Source: a virus
Virus record (IMG/VR): IMGVR_UViG_3300043436_003181
Coordinates: 1 to 40,379 of that record
DNA length: 40,379 nt
Direction: 5' to 3' (one strand)
A model generated the notes under the pieces. That model was given only the letters and a program-made list of their open reading frames with translations. It had not been told where the DNA came from and did not search any database. Positions 18,044 to 25,743 of this stretch are shown piece by piece; the first letter of the stretch is position 1; each line of letters starts with the position of its first letter. The position numbers were made by a program, and so were the translations under genes.

Positions 18044-19726
18044 ATGAATGTGGATACTACCAAAAAATTTAATCATATCTCCCTTTGTACAGGATACGGA
18101 GGCATTGATCTTGGACTTGCAAGAGTTATCAAAGGTTTGCGCGCCATCGCTTACTGTGAGATCGAACTTTACGCAATCGAAAACCTTATTGACAAGATGG
18201 AAAAAGGAATCATCCCGCCCGCTCCTATTTGGTCGAACCTTAAAACTTTCCCATTCAAAGAGTTTCGTGGCTGCGTGGATATCCTCTCTGGGGGTTTCCC
18301 ATGCCAACCTTTTTCAAGTGCCGGACGAAGAAACGGCGATACAGACCCAAGACACCTATTTCCCTTTATCAAGCAAGGAATCATTGAGTCAAGACCTGCC
18401 TTTGTTCTCTTGGAAAATGTTAGAGGAATCATCAGCTCAAAACTCCAATCAGAAGAATGGAATGACCCCAAAGATACGCCGGTTTTGTTGCATGTCATTA
18501 GAGAGTTGGAAAGAATCGGTTACGAATGCCATTGGGGCATATTCTCAGCGAGAGAAACAGGCCTTCCCCATCTTAGGCAAAGAGTCTTTATCTTGGGAAA
18601 AAGAACAGATATTACAAATTCTAGGCTTAAAGAGTTTTCCGAGTACTTTCATGACAGTTGTAAAGACATCACATGCCCACTCAACGGCGACAGAGCTAGT
18701 CTATGCGAATCAACAAATCACAATGATCAGGGGGCAAATGGGGCAAGTGACCCAACCGTCTTATTACAAAAGATTACTGAGTCAACTTTTAGCATTGAAA
18801 GAATCGAATCCTCAAGCATTTGCACGCCTAGCGGTAGAGATCGAGAGCAACAATTCTTTGAACCCCCTAGAACTCTTAGAAAAGACTTGGGCAACACCAA
18901 GCACCAACGAAACACAAATGACGATGACCCCCTCACAAATTATAGATCGACAATTGAAGATGACCGATTCGGGGGATCGAAAAGACAAGAAACAAATGCA
19001 ATTAGCCCACCAAGTCACGATGAACGAATGGAATACTTCGGAACAGATCAAGACTTGGACAACCCCAACAAAGAGCGATTCAAAAGATGCGAGCATGACA
19101 ACACCGATCAAGGAACATGCAAGCATAGATCGGACGGATTCGAAGATGTCAAGACAAATTCACTTAGACGCGATGAACGAACAGATCAAGACTTGGGCAA
19201 CCCCACAGAAACGGGATTTCAACGATGCAATGAGGACGCCGGAAATGGTAGAGATGTTGACGAATCGAGAGAAGGGACAAGACTCAATAGCACTGCAAGC
19301 ATTGAGATCAGACACCAACAAATCAACGATGAATTGGGCAACTCCCGCCAAGAGGGATCACTACGACATGAGTTACTCACCCGAGGCATTGATGAATCGC
19401 TTAGACAAGGGGCATCAAGACTCAACAGCAATGCAAGCACTGAGATCAAACAAGCACACATTCACGGAACTACGGACGATGAGAGAACAAGCACTAGCCA
19501 AGCCGGAATCAGAGAGAACACAGGAGGAAATCAACCTCTTGACTTATCGGGAAATGTTGAATCCGAGATGGGTGGAAATGCTAATGGGGTTGCCAATTGG
19601 TTGGACTATGAAAAATTGTGCAACAGTTATACAAGTATCGTGGATGAAATAGCTTTACTAGGTAATGGGGTCGTGCCTGCTACCGCCGAAATCGCATTTA
19701 GAATATTGTTTAATAAGTTTCTTTGA
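18044..19726 (+). CDS. C5 cytosine DNA methyltransferase
   Basis: This 560-aa enzyme methylates cytosine in phage DNA, probably against host restriction. Motif I SLCTGYGGIDLGL (13-25), motif IV GGFPCQPFS with catalytic Cys87, motif VI ENV (124-126), motif VIII LRQRVF (177-182) and motif X LLGNGVVPATAEIAF (about 538-552) are all present, so the enzyme looks complete. The target-recognition region (about 190-500) is hydrophilic and carries spaced LGNT, LDNP, LGNP and LGNS segments. A second frame (18048-19652) is open over nearly the whole gene. No ribosome site is clear; a 13-codon frame at 18031 overlaps the start. The gene ends flush against the convergent 19727 gene with no terminator between. 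Confidence 0.9.
   Translation: MNVDTTKKFNHISLCTGYGGIDLGLARVIKGLRAIAYCEIELYAIENLIDKMEKGIIPPAPIWSNLKTFPFKEFRGCVDILSGGFPCQPFSSAGRRNGDTDPRHLFPFIKQGIIESRPAFVLLENVRGIISSKLQSEEWNDPKDTPVLLHVIRELERIGYECHWGIFSARETGLPHLRQRVFILGKRTDITNSRLKEFSEYFHDSCKDITCPLNGDRASLCESTNHNDQGANGASDPTVLLQKITESTFSIERIESSSICTPSGRDREQQFFEPPRTLRKDLGNTKHQRNTNDDDPLTNYRSTIEDDRFGGSKRQETNAISPPSHDERMEYFGTDQDLDNPNKERFKRCEHDNTDQGTCKHRSDGFEDVKTNSLRRDERTDQDLGNPTETGFQRCNEDAGNGRDVDESREGTRLNSTASIEIRHQQINDELGNSRQEGSLRHELLTRGIDESLRQGASRLNSNASTEIKQAHIHGTTDDERTSTSQAGIRENTGGNQPLDLSGNVESEMGGNANGVANWLDYEKLCNSYTSIVDEIALLGNGVVPATAEIAFRILFNKFL
18048..19652 (+). CDS. overlapping +1-frame protein inside the methyltransferase gene (dual coding)
   Basis: A 534-codon frame, shifted by +1, lies wholly inside the methyltransferase gene; its ATG is four bases beyond the methyltransferase ATG. 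Its second half has four WATP or WTTP segments (frame 2 reading of DNA near 18884, 19052, 19190 and 19331), each followed by a K/R-x-D, and ends with NPRWVEMLMGLPIGWT (19560-19607). Both traits are ones I know from a family of phage methyltransferase-associated proteins (WPTPT...D repeats, then NPxWVEWLMGFPxGWT). A frame this long is not expected by chance in AT-rich DNA. Whether it is translated, from its own ATG or by frameshift, is unknown. It may be a functional overprinted partner or a relic of an alternative reading. Confidence 0.5.
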   Translation: MWILPKNLIISPFVQDTEALILDLQELSKVCAPSLTVRSNFTQSKTLLTRWKKESSRPLLFGRTLKLSHSKSFVAAWISSLGVSHANLFQVPDEETAIQTQDTYFPLSSKESLSQDLPLFSWKMLEESSAQNSNQKNGMTPKIRRFCCMSLESWKESVTNAIGAYSQREKQAFPILGKESLSWEKEQILQILGLKSFPSTFMTVVKTSHAHSTATELVYANQQITMIRGQMGQVTQPSYYKRLLSQLLALKESNPQAFARLAVEIESNNSLNPLELLEKTWATPSTNETQMTMTPSQIIDRQLKMTDSGDRKDKKQMQLAHQVTMNEWNTSEQIKTWTTPTKSDSKDASMTTPIKEHASIDRTDSKMSRQIHLDAMNEQIKTWATPQKRDFNDAMRTPEMVEMLTNREKGQDSIALQALRSDTNKSTMNWATPAKRDHYDMSYSPEALMNRLDKGHQDSTAMQALRSNKHTFTELRTMREQALAKPESERTQEEINLLTYREMLNPRWVEMLMGLPIGWTMKNCATVIQVSWMK

Positions 19727-19942
19727 TTATTTATCTAATTTGTCAAGTCGTGCCTCAAGCGCATTAATCTTTGTTTCAAGTTCAGATTTTACTTGATTAT
19801 TCTTTAGCTTGTTAACCAATAGAACGGCAAAGATAGCAAGCGCCAAAGGCACATTGTTTTGAGTTACTTGCATCAAGTCTTTGATTTGTGCAATGTCGTC
19901 ACTAGGAACGCTAAGAGTTGTTTGATTGGTTTGTTCATCCAT
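19727..19942 (-). CDS. small membrane protein with C-terminal coiled coil
   Basis: A 71-aa protein with one hydrophobic segment (NVPLALAIFAVLLVNKL, about 30-46) and a heptad-like C-terminal helix (ELETKINALEARLDKLDK). I start it at ATG 19942 because AGGA lies seven bases upstream; a TTG six bases earlier is less likely. It follows the tail tube gene and ends flush against the stop of the convergent methyltransferase gene. Position in a tail operon and the single membrane helix leave a holin-like or tail-accessory role open. It is not a known family to me. Confidence 0.65.
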   Translation of the reverse strand: MDEQTNQTTLSVPSDDIAQIKDLMQVTQNNVPLALAIFAVLLVNKLKNNQVKSELETKINALEARLDKLDK

Positions 19943-19951
19943 GATCAAATC

Positions 19952-20389
19952 CTACAAGGTCAAATCAGCTTCATCTTTAAGGCGTTTAGCTTGGAAACTT
20001 GCGTTTTCAGAAACCACCGCCCCCGCTTGAACTTGAAATGATCTTGTTTCACATCTTGCCCCTTCAATTTGTGCAACGATCTTATTCTCTACTCCATCAT
20101 AGACAACGATGGTGAGTTCTGGGAAACTAAGAACATCAACAGTTTGACCTTTAGGCCAAATCCCCAATTGACGAAGTGATCGCCCGCTAATACGAACTAA
20201 ATCACAACGAACATCAACAGAACGAGATGTAGGAATGATTTCTTCTGAATCAATGTTTCCAAGTACATTAACTCTTTGTAATTGGTGGGATTCATTAACG
20301 CTAATACCTGTTGCAAAGCCCGCCTCTACTTGCCCTAATGCTGTGTTAAAATAGAGCTTTGCTCTTGCACCACTAAAAACTTTTTCCAT
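19952..20389 (-). CDS. tail tube protein
   Basis: A 145-aa beta-rich protein right after the sheath gene, the standard place and size for the inner tail tube of contractile phages. The pattern (FSGARAKLYFNTALGQVEAG near the start, then ESHQLQRVNVLGNIDSEEI and alternating strands) fits the tube fold with its long inner loop. It polymerises inside the sheath from hub to neck. There is 13 bp between the genes. Confidence 0.85.
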   Translation of the reverse strand: MEKVFSGARAKLYFNTALGQVEAGFATGISVNESHQLQRVNVLGNIDSEEIIPTSRSVDVRCDLVRISGRSLRQLGIWPKGQTVDVLSFPELTIVVYDGVENKIVAQIEGARCETRSFQVQAGAVVSENASFQAKRLKDEADLTL

Positions 20390-20402
20390 TTTCTAAGCTC
20401 CT

Positions 20403-22343
20403 TTAAAATCTGCTTACGCTGGCGGTGATTGCAATAAAATTCAAAGGTTCTACTGCTGCTACTGTGTAATTTACTTTGAGCGTGTCACCAATGTTTTCAA
20501 GCACGATGTTCTTATACGCTTTGATAATACCATCTAAGACTTGTTGATCAAGGCGGGCGGAAACAATGCCTAAGATTCTTGCACTAGTTACATTTAGATT
20601 TCTATCACCTATATAAATATCTAGTGCGTTTCTCAAATCTCTTACGCTTGTATTGATACTTTCATTAGCGGAAACTTCTGAATAAATTGGGTTATCGTCT
20701 TTAATCCAAGTAGTTACAGAGCGTTCAATTCTCCACCCTTGATTATCGGAAGTTAAAGCACAAATCCCCGCTTTAATTGCATCTGTTACATCTCTATTTG
20801 CAATCCATGAACCAAGCACATCAACCACATCAGGGCGTTTTCTTGTCAATGGGGTTGATACAGGTGTCCCCGCCTGCATGGATGCACAAATCAACGCAAG
20901 ATATTTAGGTTCAAGGGTTTGAATAATGCCTTGTGGATTAGTGACTTTTACACTTTGCCCAACGATTGCAACATTTCTATTATTCAACGCCTTAACCCAA
21001 TTGTTTTTTAAATCAATGATTGATTGATTAGCACTAGCACCAACCCACGCATTTCTTTCACTACCTGCAACGGCGGATTTTGTGCAATGTTTTAGAATTT
21101 CTTTATGTACATCTACATCACTTGACCAAGGTACTACGATTTGAATATCACTTGTTTCAATCAATTCAAGGGCGTTTGTCCAATCGCTAAGAATAACGCT
21201 TGATTGAGTGCCACCAAGTAAGAAAGTCCCTGTGATATTGGTAAAATCATCACAAGCAATTGAACCAACACGAACTAAAGAAACAACTTTAGATGATGCT
21301 AAAGTGTCAATAAGTTCTTGTAAATTGGCGGCCACAATAGCCTCAACGCCCTTGATATTTTGAGCAAGTCTAAACCCATCTAAAGCGATTGAACTATATG
21401 ACTTTGAAGCAAGGTAATTAGCTGTAAAATGATAATCTGTGTTTGCTTGGTTTACAAAGTCCACTACTTCATTCACTGTATCAAAGGTTGAGAGATCAAG
21501 ATCAAAAGCAACCCCGCTAATTGTGAGTACTAAGCCGGCTTGTGCTGTATTGGTGATTGATAACCCATAGACTTGAGAAAATACGTTACTTGTAACCTTA
21601 GTTGTATTACTCAAAGTAATGGTTTGTGTACTAGCTACACCATCAACATTATAACCACTAATCACAATTACAACATTTGCGTTTGGTGCTTCATCCAATT
21701 GGAAGCCAAGCCCCGCAACAGTTTTCATATCGGTAACATTAACACTTGCATTGTTTGAACTAAGATCAACGGTTTTAGTCCAATTGATAACAAGATTATT
21801 TGTATCACTAAGATCAAGGCTTGCTGTTGTGAGCGCTGTACCTGTATACTCAAAAGAACATACATCGCCACTTGTTACATTTAAATATTCTTCTGCAAGT
21901 CCATTACGATTTAAAGTAACATCAAACGCACCATCAAAAGAACAAGTCACATAAGTGTTGTTTCCCTTGTTTCCCCATACAGAAGCTTCAAAGGTCGCTA
22001 CTGTATCAGCGTTATCATTCACTAGAGCATATTTTGCTTGTGTGCATGTTTGAACATTTAAAACGGTCAATGAATTAACGCCGGCGGGGACACGAGCATC
22101 CACGCTAGGGGCAAAGGCAAGTTTGCCAAGTAGTGCTAATTCTTTGTCTGTGCTGTCATAATCCCTTAGCGCTCCGGCGCTTGTAAAGGTCAGCGGATTG
22201 TCAGCTTCAAAACTTGGAAAAGCACCAACTAGGCAAACATTACCCGTGCTTGTATTTTGACCACCTAACGCGCTTGCATCGACTGTTGCATAAACGCCGG
22301 GTTTATAGATTTTAAGGCCATTAAGGTTTAAAGAACTTGGCAT
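20403..22343 (-). CDS. contractile tail sheath protein
   Basis: The 646-aa product has the typical sheath opening (KIYKPGVYATVDASALGG) and a C-terminal domain with the conserved alternation AGICALTSDNQGWRIERSVTTW (split over 535-556) and RDLRNALDIYIG, which in sheath proteins makes the handshake strands. The middle (about 155-330) is a beta-rich inserted domain exposed on the sheath surface. Contraction of this layer drives the tube through the cell envelope. Its ATG has TAGGAG nine bases before it, and a -10-like TATACT lies at 22373-22378. No terminator is seen upstream. Confidence 0.9.
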   Translation of the reverse strand: MPSSLNLNGLKIYKPGVYATVDASALGGQNTSTGNVCLVGAFPSFEADNPLTFTSAGALRDYDSTDKELALLGKLAFAPSVDARVPAGVNSLTVLNVQTCTQAKYALVNDNADTVATFEASVWGNKGNNTYVTCSFDGAFDVTLNRNGLAEEYLNVTSGDVCSFEYTGTALTTASLDLSDTNNLVINWTKTVDLSSNNASVNVTDMKTVAGLGFQLDEAPNANVVIVISGYNVDGVASTQTITLSNTTKVTSNVFSQVYGLSITNTAQAGLVLTISGVAFDLDLSTFDTVNEVVDFVNQANTDYHFTANYLASKSYSSIALDGFRLAQNIKGVEAIVAANLQELIDTLASSKVVSLVRVGSIACDDFTNITGTFLLGGTQSSVILSDWTNALELIETSDIQIVVPWSSDVDVHKEILKHCTKSAVAGSERNAWVGASANQSIIDLKNNWVKALNNRNVAIVGQSVKVTNPQGIIQTLEPKYLALICASMQAGTPVSTPLTRKRPDVVDVLGSWIANRDVTDAIKAGICALTSDNQGWRIERSVTTWIKDDNPIYSEVSANESINTSVRDLRNALDIYIGDRNLNVTSARILGIVSARLDQQVLDGIIKAYKNIVLENIGDTLKVNYTVAAVEPLNFIAITASVSRF

Positions 22344-22370
22344 ATGTAAACTCCTATTATCTTTCTTTCA

Positions 22371-22387
22371 TAGTATAAAATAATCTA
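22371..22387 (-). promoter_or_regulatory. possible late promoter -10 region before the sheath gene
   Basis: On the minus strand the stretch TAGATTATTTTATACTA ends in a TATACT -10-like box, without a matching -35. Similar TTTATTTGTTATA(C/T)A-type stretches precede the portal (39106-39122) and paralogs A3 and A4. This could be a late promoter that needs a phage activator. Confidence 0.3.
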
Positions 22388-22408
22388 TACTTGTTTTTGT
22401 AGTTTTTC

Positions 22409-23053
22409 TTAATTTTCAGGTATTACCCCGCCCTTGATACCATTCTTCTCTTGATCACTTGCTAAAACAAGCAAATCATCAAGATTTGAATATGTAGTTT
22501 GATCCCCAAACTCTGCATCTTTAGTTAATTTGATTTGAACGGGATAACTTGCACTAAAGTTCATCTTACGGACATATATACCAAGTTCTTCACTAGATAG
22601 TTCTTCTTCTGGATCAAGTAAAGTAGTCCCTTCATAAGCTGTTTGAGAGTACCCCGCTTTCATAATTGCTCTTGCTCCTTGTTCAAAGCATGCACGCAAT
22701 ACAATGAAATAAATTCTAGCAAGTTCGGGGGATTTGGCAAGGATGACAACTTGGGCATTCTCTGAAACATTGTAACCCACGACTAAACGCCCATCGGTGT
22801 CCCTATATTCAGTTTTTCCCATGAATTTTTCTTGTACATCCTCTTGACCTGTTAAAACGGTAATCATGGGGGCTTGCGCTGTGCCTTGTGCATATCTTGC
22901 ACGAAATACAGGCTTCTGAGCAACAAATAAACTAAACCACGATTCAAGCGTGGCATCCTTTAAACCAAAGAATAACGCTTTAAAATCGCTCTTGTTTTGT
23001 AGGTAGTATTCAAACCCATTATGTAGGGTTTCAAGTAGTAATAAGTCAAACAT
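22409..23053 (-). CDS. tail terminator or neck-type protein
   Basis: This 214-aa protein is the last of four connector genes before the sheath, the position of the tail terminator or completion protein. It opens with a helical segment and continues with a mixed alpha-beta domain containing DTDGRLVVGYNVSENAQVVI and a helix of ELARIYFIVLRACFEQG. No named family is certain. Its start codon is three bases from the stop of the upstream gene, so the pair are coupled. Confidence 0.55.
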   Translation of the reverse strand: MFDLLLLETLHNGFEYYLQNKSDFKALFFGLKDATLESWFSLFVAQKPVFRARYAQGTAQAPMITVLTGQEDVQEKFMGKTEYRDTDGRLVVGYNVSENAQVVILAKSPELARIYFIVLRACFEQGARAIMKAGYSQTAYEGTTLLDPEEELSSEELGIYVRKMNFSASYPVQIKLTKDAEFGDQTTYSNLDDLLVLASDQEKNGIKGGVIPEN

Positions 23054-23056
23054 AGA

Positions 23057-23839
23057 TTATGCTCCATACACTTCATTAATTAGTTTTGGGATTATACTAT
23101 AAACACGATCCGCCAAATTTAGGGGCTTGATACCGGGGTGCATCCACTTAGGGGGCTTTTGGTTAATAGTCATCCTACGCCAAGTAATGTACCCGCTTGT
23201 CTGTGTCACGGGTTTACCTTGTTTATTTGAATACGTACTAGCTTGCCTTCTCATATTTGCATAGATATCCACGGCATGATGGGGCGCTTTCTTGGGGACT
23301 AAACCCCTAGGTAATTGATTACCTTTTGCACCTCTTGGGCTACCTTGGGGCGTTACATTCCCCGCATTTGCATGAAAAGAAATCATGGGGGCAAGTTTCT
23401 TAGCTTTCTTATAAACCTCTTCATTCTCAGCTTTTAGTTTCTGAGCGCTCTTTTTAAAGGGAACATTCAAGTATAAATTGCCCTTTTTATCCCGTCGTAT
23501 GTTTCTAGTTTTCTCTTGTAACATAAATTTTCTCATGTCATACGGCCCTGTTGTACCAATGCCACCGGGTCCCATGCCTAACTCATACATAAGGGCAAGT
23601 GTTGCGCTTTGCCCCGGCTTAGGTAAAGATACAGAGATGCCATGTTCATCAGCTTGATTTATAGATAAAGATCGTAGATAGCTTTGTTGAACATTGCCTT
23701 TAAGGGAACTACGCGCCTCAGCCGACCATTCAGCAAGAATCAAATTCGCCAATTGTCTTGAACGCCTCTTTTGATCTGTTTGTGATAAGCCTAAAGCGTT
23801 GATCAAGTCAACGATCGACAACTTTTTGATGTCAACCAT
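23057..23839 (-). CDS. virion morphogenesis / HK97 gp10-like protein
   Basis: This 260-aa basic protein has a helical N-terminus with a KRRSRQLANLIL stretch, then a patch rich in Lys and Pro. The size and place after the zinc-binding connector agree with the gp10/gpS-type head-tail completion proteins. LMYELGMGPGGIGTTGPYDM in the middle recalls a similar Gly-rich turn in that family. It overlaps the preceding gene by eight bases. Confidence is moderate, from order and composition. Confidence 0.5.
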   Translation of the reverse strand: MVDIKKLSIVDLINALGLSQTDQKRRSRQLANLILAEWSAEARSSLKGNVQQSYLRSLSINQADEHGISVSLPKPGQSATLALMYELGMGPGGIGTTGPYDMRKFMLQEKTRNIRRDKKGNLYLNVPFKKSAQKLKAENEEVYKKAKKLAPMISFHANAGNVTPQGSPRGAKGNQLPRGLVPKKAPHHAVDIYANMRRQASTYSNKQGKPVTQTSGYITWRRMTINQKPPKWMHPGIKPLNLADRVYSIIPKLINEVYGA

Positions 23840-24659
23840 TTAAACCCGCCCCCATAAATTCTAAGGTTGCTTTACATTGAACAGGCATCAAGCGAATTTG
23901 CTCCTCTATTGATTTGCGTACATACCTAGAATCTCTATGTGTATGGGGGTTATCTGCAACATAGTAACGAGGATGTCCATAATAGGCAATAGAGAAGCGA
24001 ACGCCCACGGCGGGGGCTTTGCCATTCAAATCACCCTTAGAGAAATCAATATCACCATTCACATTGACATCAAAGTCAACGCCCTCAAGCAATTCACCAT
24101 TGACCACGCCTAAACCTGTGCTATTGGCAACATGTAGATGAAGCACCCTAAGCGTTGTTGCCCCGCCTTGTGTATCTAGTACACGGGGAACGATTGGATT
24201 TCTTAGTGATTGCACCGCCCCCGCCTTGCGTGTCCTAGTTTCCTTAAAAATCATGCTAGAATCCACCATTGTAAAACGATCACCAAAAGAAGGCAGTGTT
24301 TCAGGTAGTAGAGTGATGTTGACCATTCCACGAGCATATTCCCCATATTCATGAAATCTTGATTCATCAGAACTTGCGCTTGTGATCAATGCTCTAGTGT
24401 CTTGTTTACTATGCCAAAAATAGCCAATCCCTTTACATAGTTGACAATCTGAGCGAACTTCACCATGTTTCTCTAAGTTTGCGTTGATATCGGGTAAATC
24501 TAAGATTAAATTGTCACCTTTATTTGAACATGGACATTCAGCACACATTTCCCAAGATACAAGCATTGATCTTGTAAAGAATTGCTTTCTAAACTCTTCA
24601 TTTAACCAATCCACGCGGGGGCGTAATTTTGTAGGGATTCTAGGGTTGATAGTAGTCAT
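23832..24659 (-). CDS. neck or head-tail connector protein with zinc-binding cysteines
   Basis: This 275-aa protein carries CAECPC and later CQLC (about 39-78), four or five cysteines that could bind one zinc ion, followed by a long beta-rich part. Zinc-ribbon neck proteins of this size follow the capsid gene in several myoviruses. Its ATG is one base past the stop of the preceding gene. The role (connector ring or collar) is inferred from order; the cysteine pattern is directly visible. Confidence 0.55.
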   Translation of the reverse strand: MTTINPRIPTKLRPRVDWLNEEFRKQFFTRSMLVSWEMCAECPCSNKGDNLILDLPDINANLEKHGEVRSDCQLCKGIGYFWHSKQDTRALITSASSDESRFHEYGEYARGMVNITLLPETLPSFGDRFTMVDSSMIFKETRTRKAGAVQSLRNPIVPRVLDTQGGATTLRVLHLHVANSTGLGVVNGELLEGVDFDVNVNGDIDFSKGDLNGKAPAVGVRFSIAYYGHPRYYVADNPHTHRDSRYVRKSIEEQIRLMPVQCKATLEFMGAGLNG

Positions 24660-24660
24660 T

Positions 24661-25629
24661 TTAAATTACTCCAAATTGGTTGATCTTGTACTGAGCTTTC
24701 ACCGCTTTCTTTAGTGCATCATACTGTTTTTCATAGTAATCCACACGAGAAGAGTAACCCGAGTACATAGCGGACGAGGTGGTTTGAATGCTTTGAGATA
24801 AGCCATCAATCCCAATAGAACTTGAAGCAATACCCGCACCAAGAATCAAATCCCCCGCCACTTGTAAAATCATGTTACTTGAGGCCTTTAAGGTTATCAT
24901 ATGCTTAATGTCACTTGGTAAGGTATCAAGTAAATAAGTAATCTGAATATCTGTTACTGGAGCGGTGTTTAACTCTATCACAAAAGAATCTTGTCCCAAT
25001 GTGATGGCTTTGCCTGTTATACCGCTAGGCAAGGTTAAAGCGATGCGATATTTTAAGAAACAATGTTTACTTAAATTCACTGTAAATTGTGTTTGCCCCG
25101 CCGGAAATGTGATAGTTTCTTTTCTTGTCTCAAATCCCGCTGTGTAATCAAATTCAAAGTAACCGGGGATAAAGTCACGCCCTTCATAGAAAATCCCATA
25201 ATTCCCTAAAATAGGCATCCCCGCCGTAAAAAAATATGATCCTAAGCTCTCTTGGGATGGGATGATGTGCATTTGCCCATGAATTGCAGAAACCATACGA
25301 ATCCATGATACAGGAAGATCAACAGGTTGAAACGACCCGAATCTAATCCGAACCTTATCAATAGATACGATGGGGCGATAATCAAGTTTCATAGGCCAAT
25401 AAGAAAATCGCCCTTGCCTTTCAGCGTCATGCGTTTCTTGTGATACCTTAAACGGTTCTAAATTGATACCTATATCATTTTCAATATGTTGGATTGATGC
25501 TTGAATTGATGTTTCATAAATCTCATTAGGAAAAGGCGCGCCGTCGTCTGTGGTCAAGTCAACGCCTAGTAAAGAGGTTTTCTTGAGATAATCGGGCGTG
25601 ATAATATCTAGTAAAGTTGTAGTACTCAT
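24661..25629 (-). CDS. head-tail adaptor-like protein
   Basis: A 322-aa protein follows the capsid gene. The N-terminus has a helical EIYETSIQASIQHIENDIGI, like adaptor proteins of the gp6/gp15 type that dock below the portal. Two beta domains follow (about 90-240), then a C-terminal helical part. The start codon lies 29 bases past the terminator at 25658-25695 and can be paired by an upstream RNA segment, so its yield relative to capsid is probably held down. Confidence 0.55.
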   Translation of the reverse strand: MSTTTLLDIITPDYLKKTSLLGVDLTTDDGAPFPNEIYETSIQASIQHIENDIGINLEPFKVSQETHDAERQGRFSYWPMKLDYRPIVSIDKVRIRFGSFQPVDLPVSWIRMVSAIHGQMHIIPSQESLGSYFFTAGMPILGNYGIFYEGRDFIPGYFEFDYTAGFETRKETITFPAGQTQFTVNLSKHCFLKYRIALTLPSGITGKAITLGQDSFVIELNTAPVTDIQITYLLDTLPSDIKHMITLKASSNMILQVAGDLILGAGIASSSIGIDGLSQSIQTTSSAMYSGYSSRVDYYEKQYDALKKAVKAQYKINQFGVI

Positions 25630-25657
25630 AAGGGCAACCTTTTATCTAGTGCCAATA

Positions 25658-25695
25658 CAAAAAGGGCATTAGATCATTAATCTATGCCCTTATGA
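25658..25695 (-). terminator. strong intrinsic terminator after the capsid gene
   Basis: On the minus strand AAGGGCAT-AGAT pairs with ATCT-A-ATGCCCTT (arms 25684-25691 and 25662-25669, with a short A-T extension and one bulge), followed directly by a U-rich TTTTTG. This is a classic Rho-independent terminator. It would end most capsid transcripts and leave a fraction to read into the connector genes. Confidence 0.8.
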
Positions 25696-25743
25696 TAACA
25701 TATTCAATAAGATATTTTGATATTTATATTCTTAGTTACTCAA

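Noticed and set aside
18169-19461. Minus-strand frames within the methyltransferase gene
   Set aside because: Five short fragments (about 60-110 codons) with no shared family pattern, unlike the plus-strand +1 frame.
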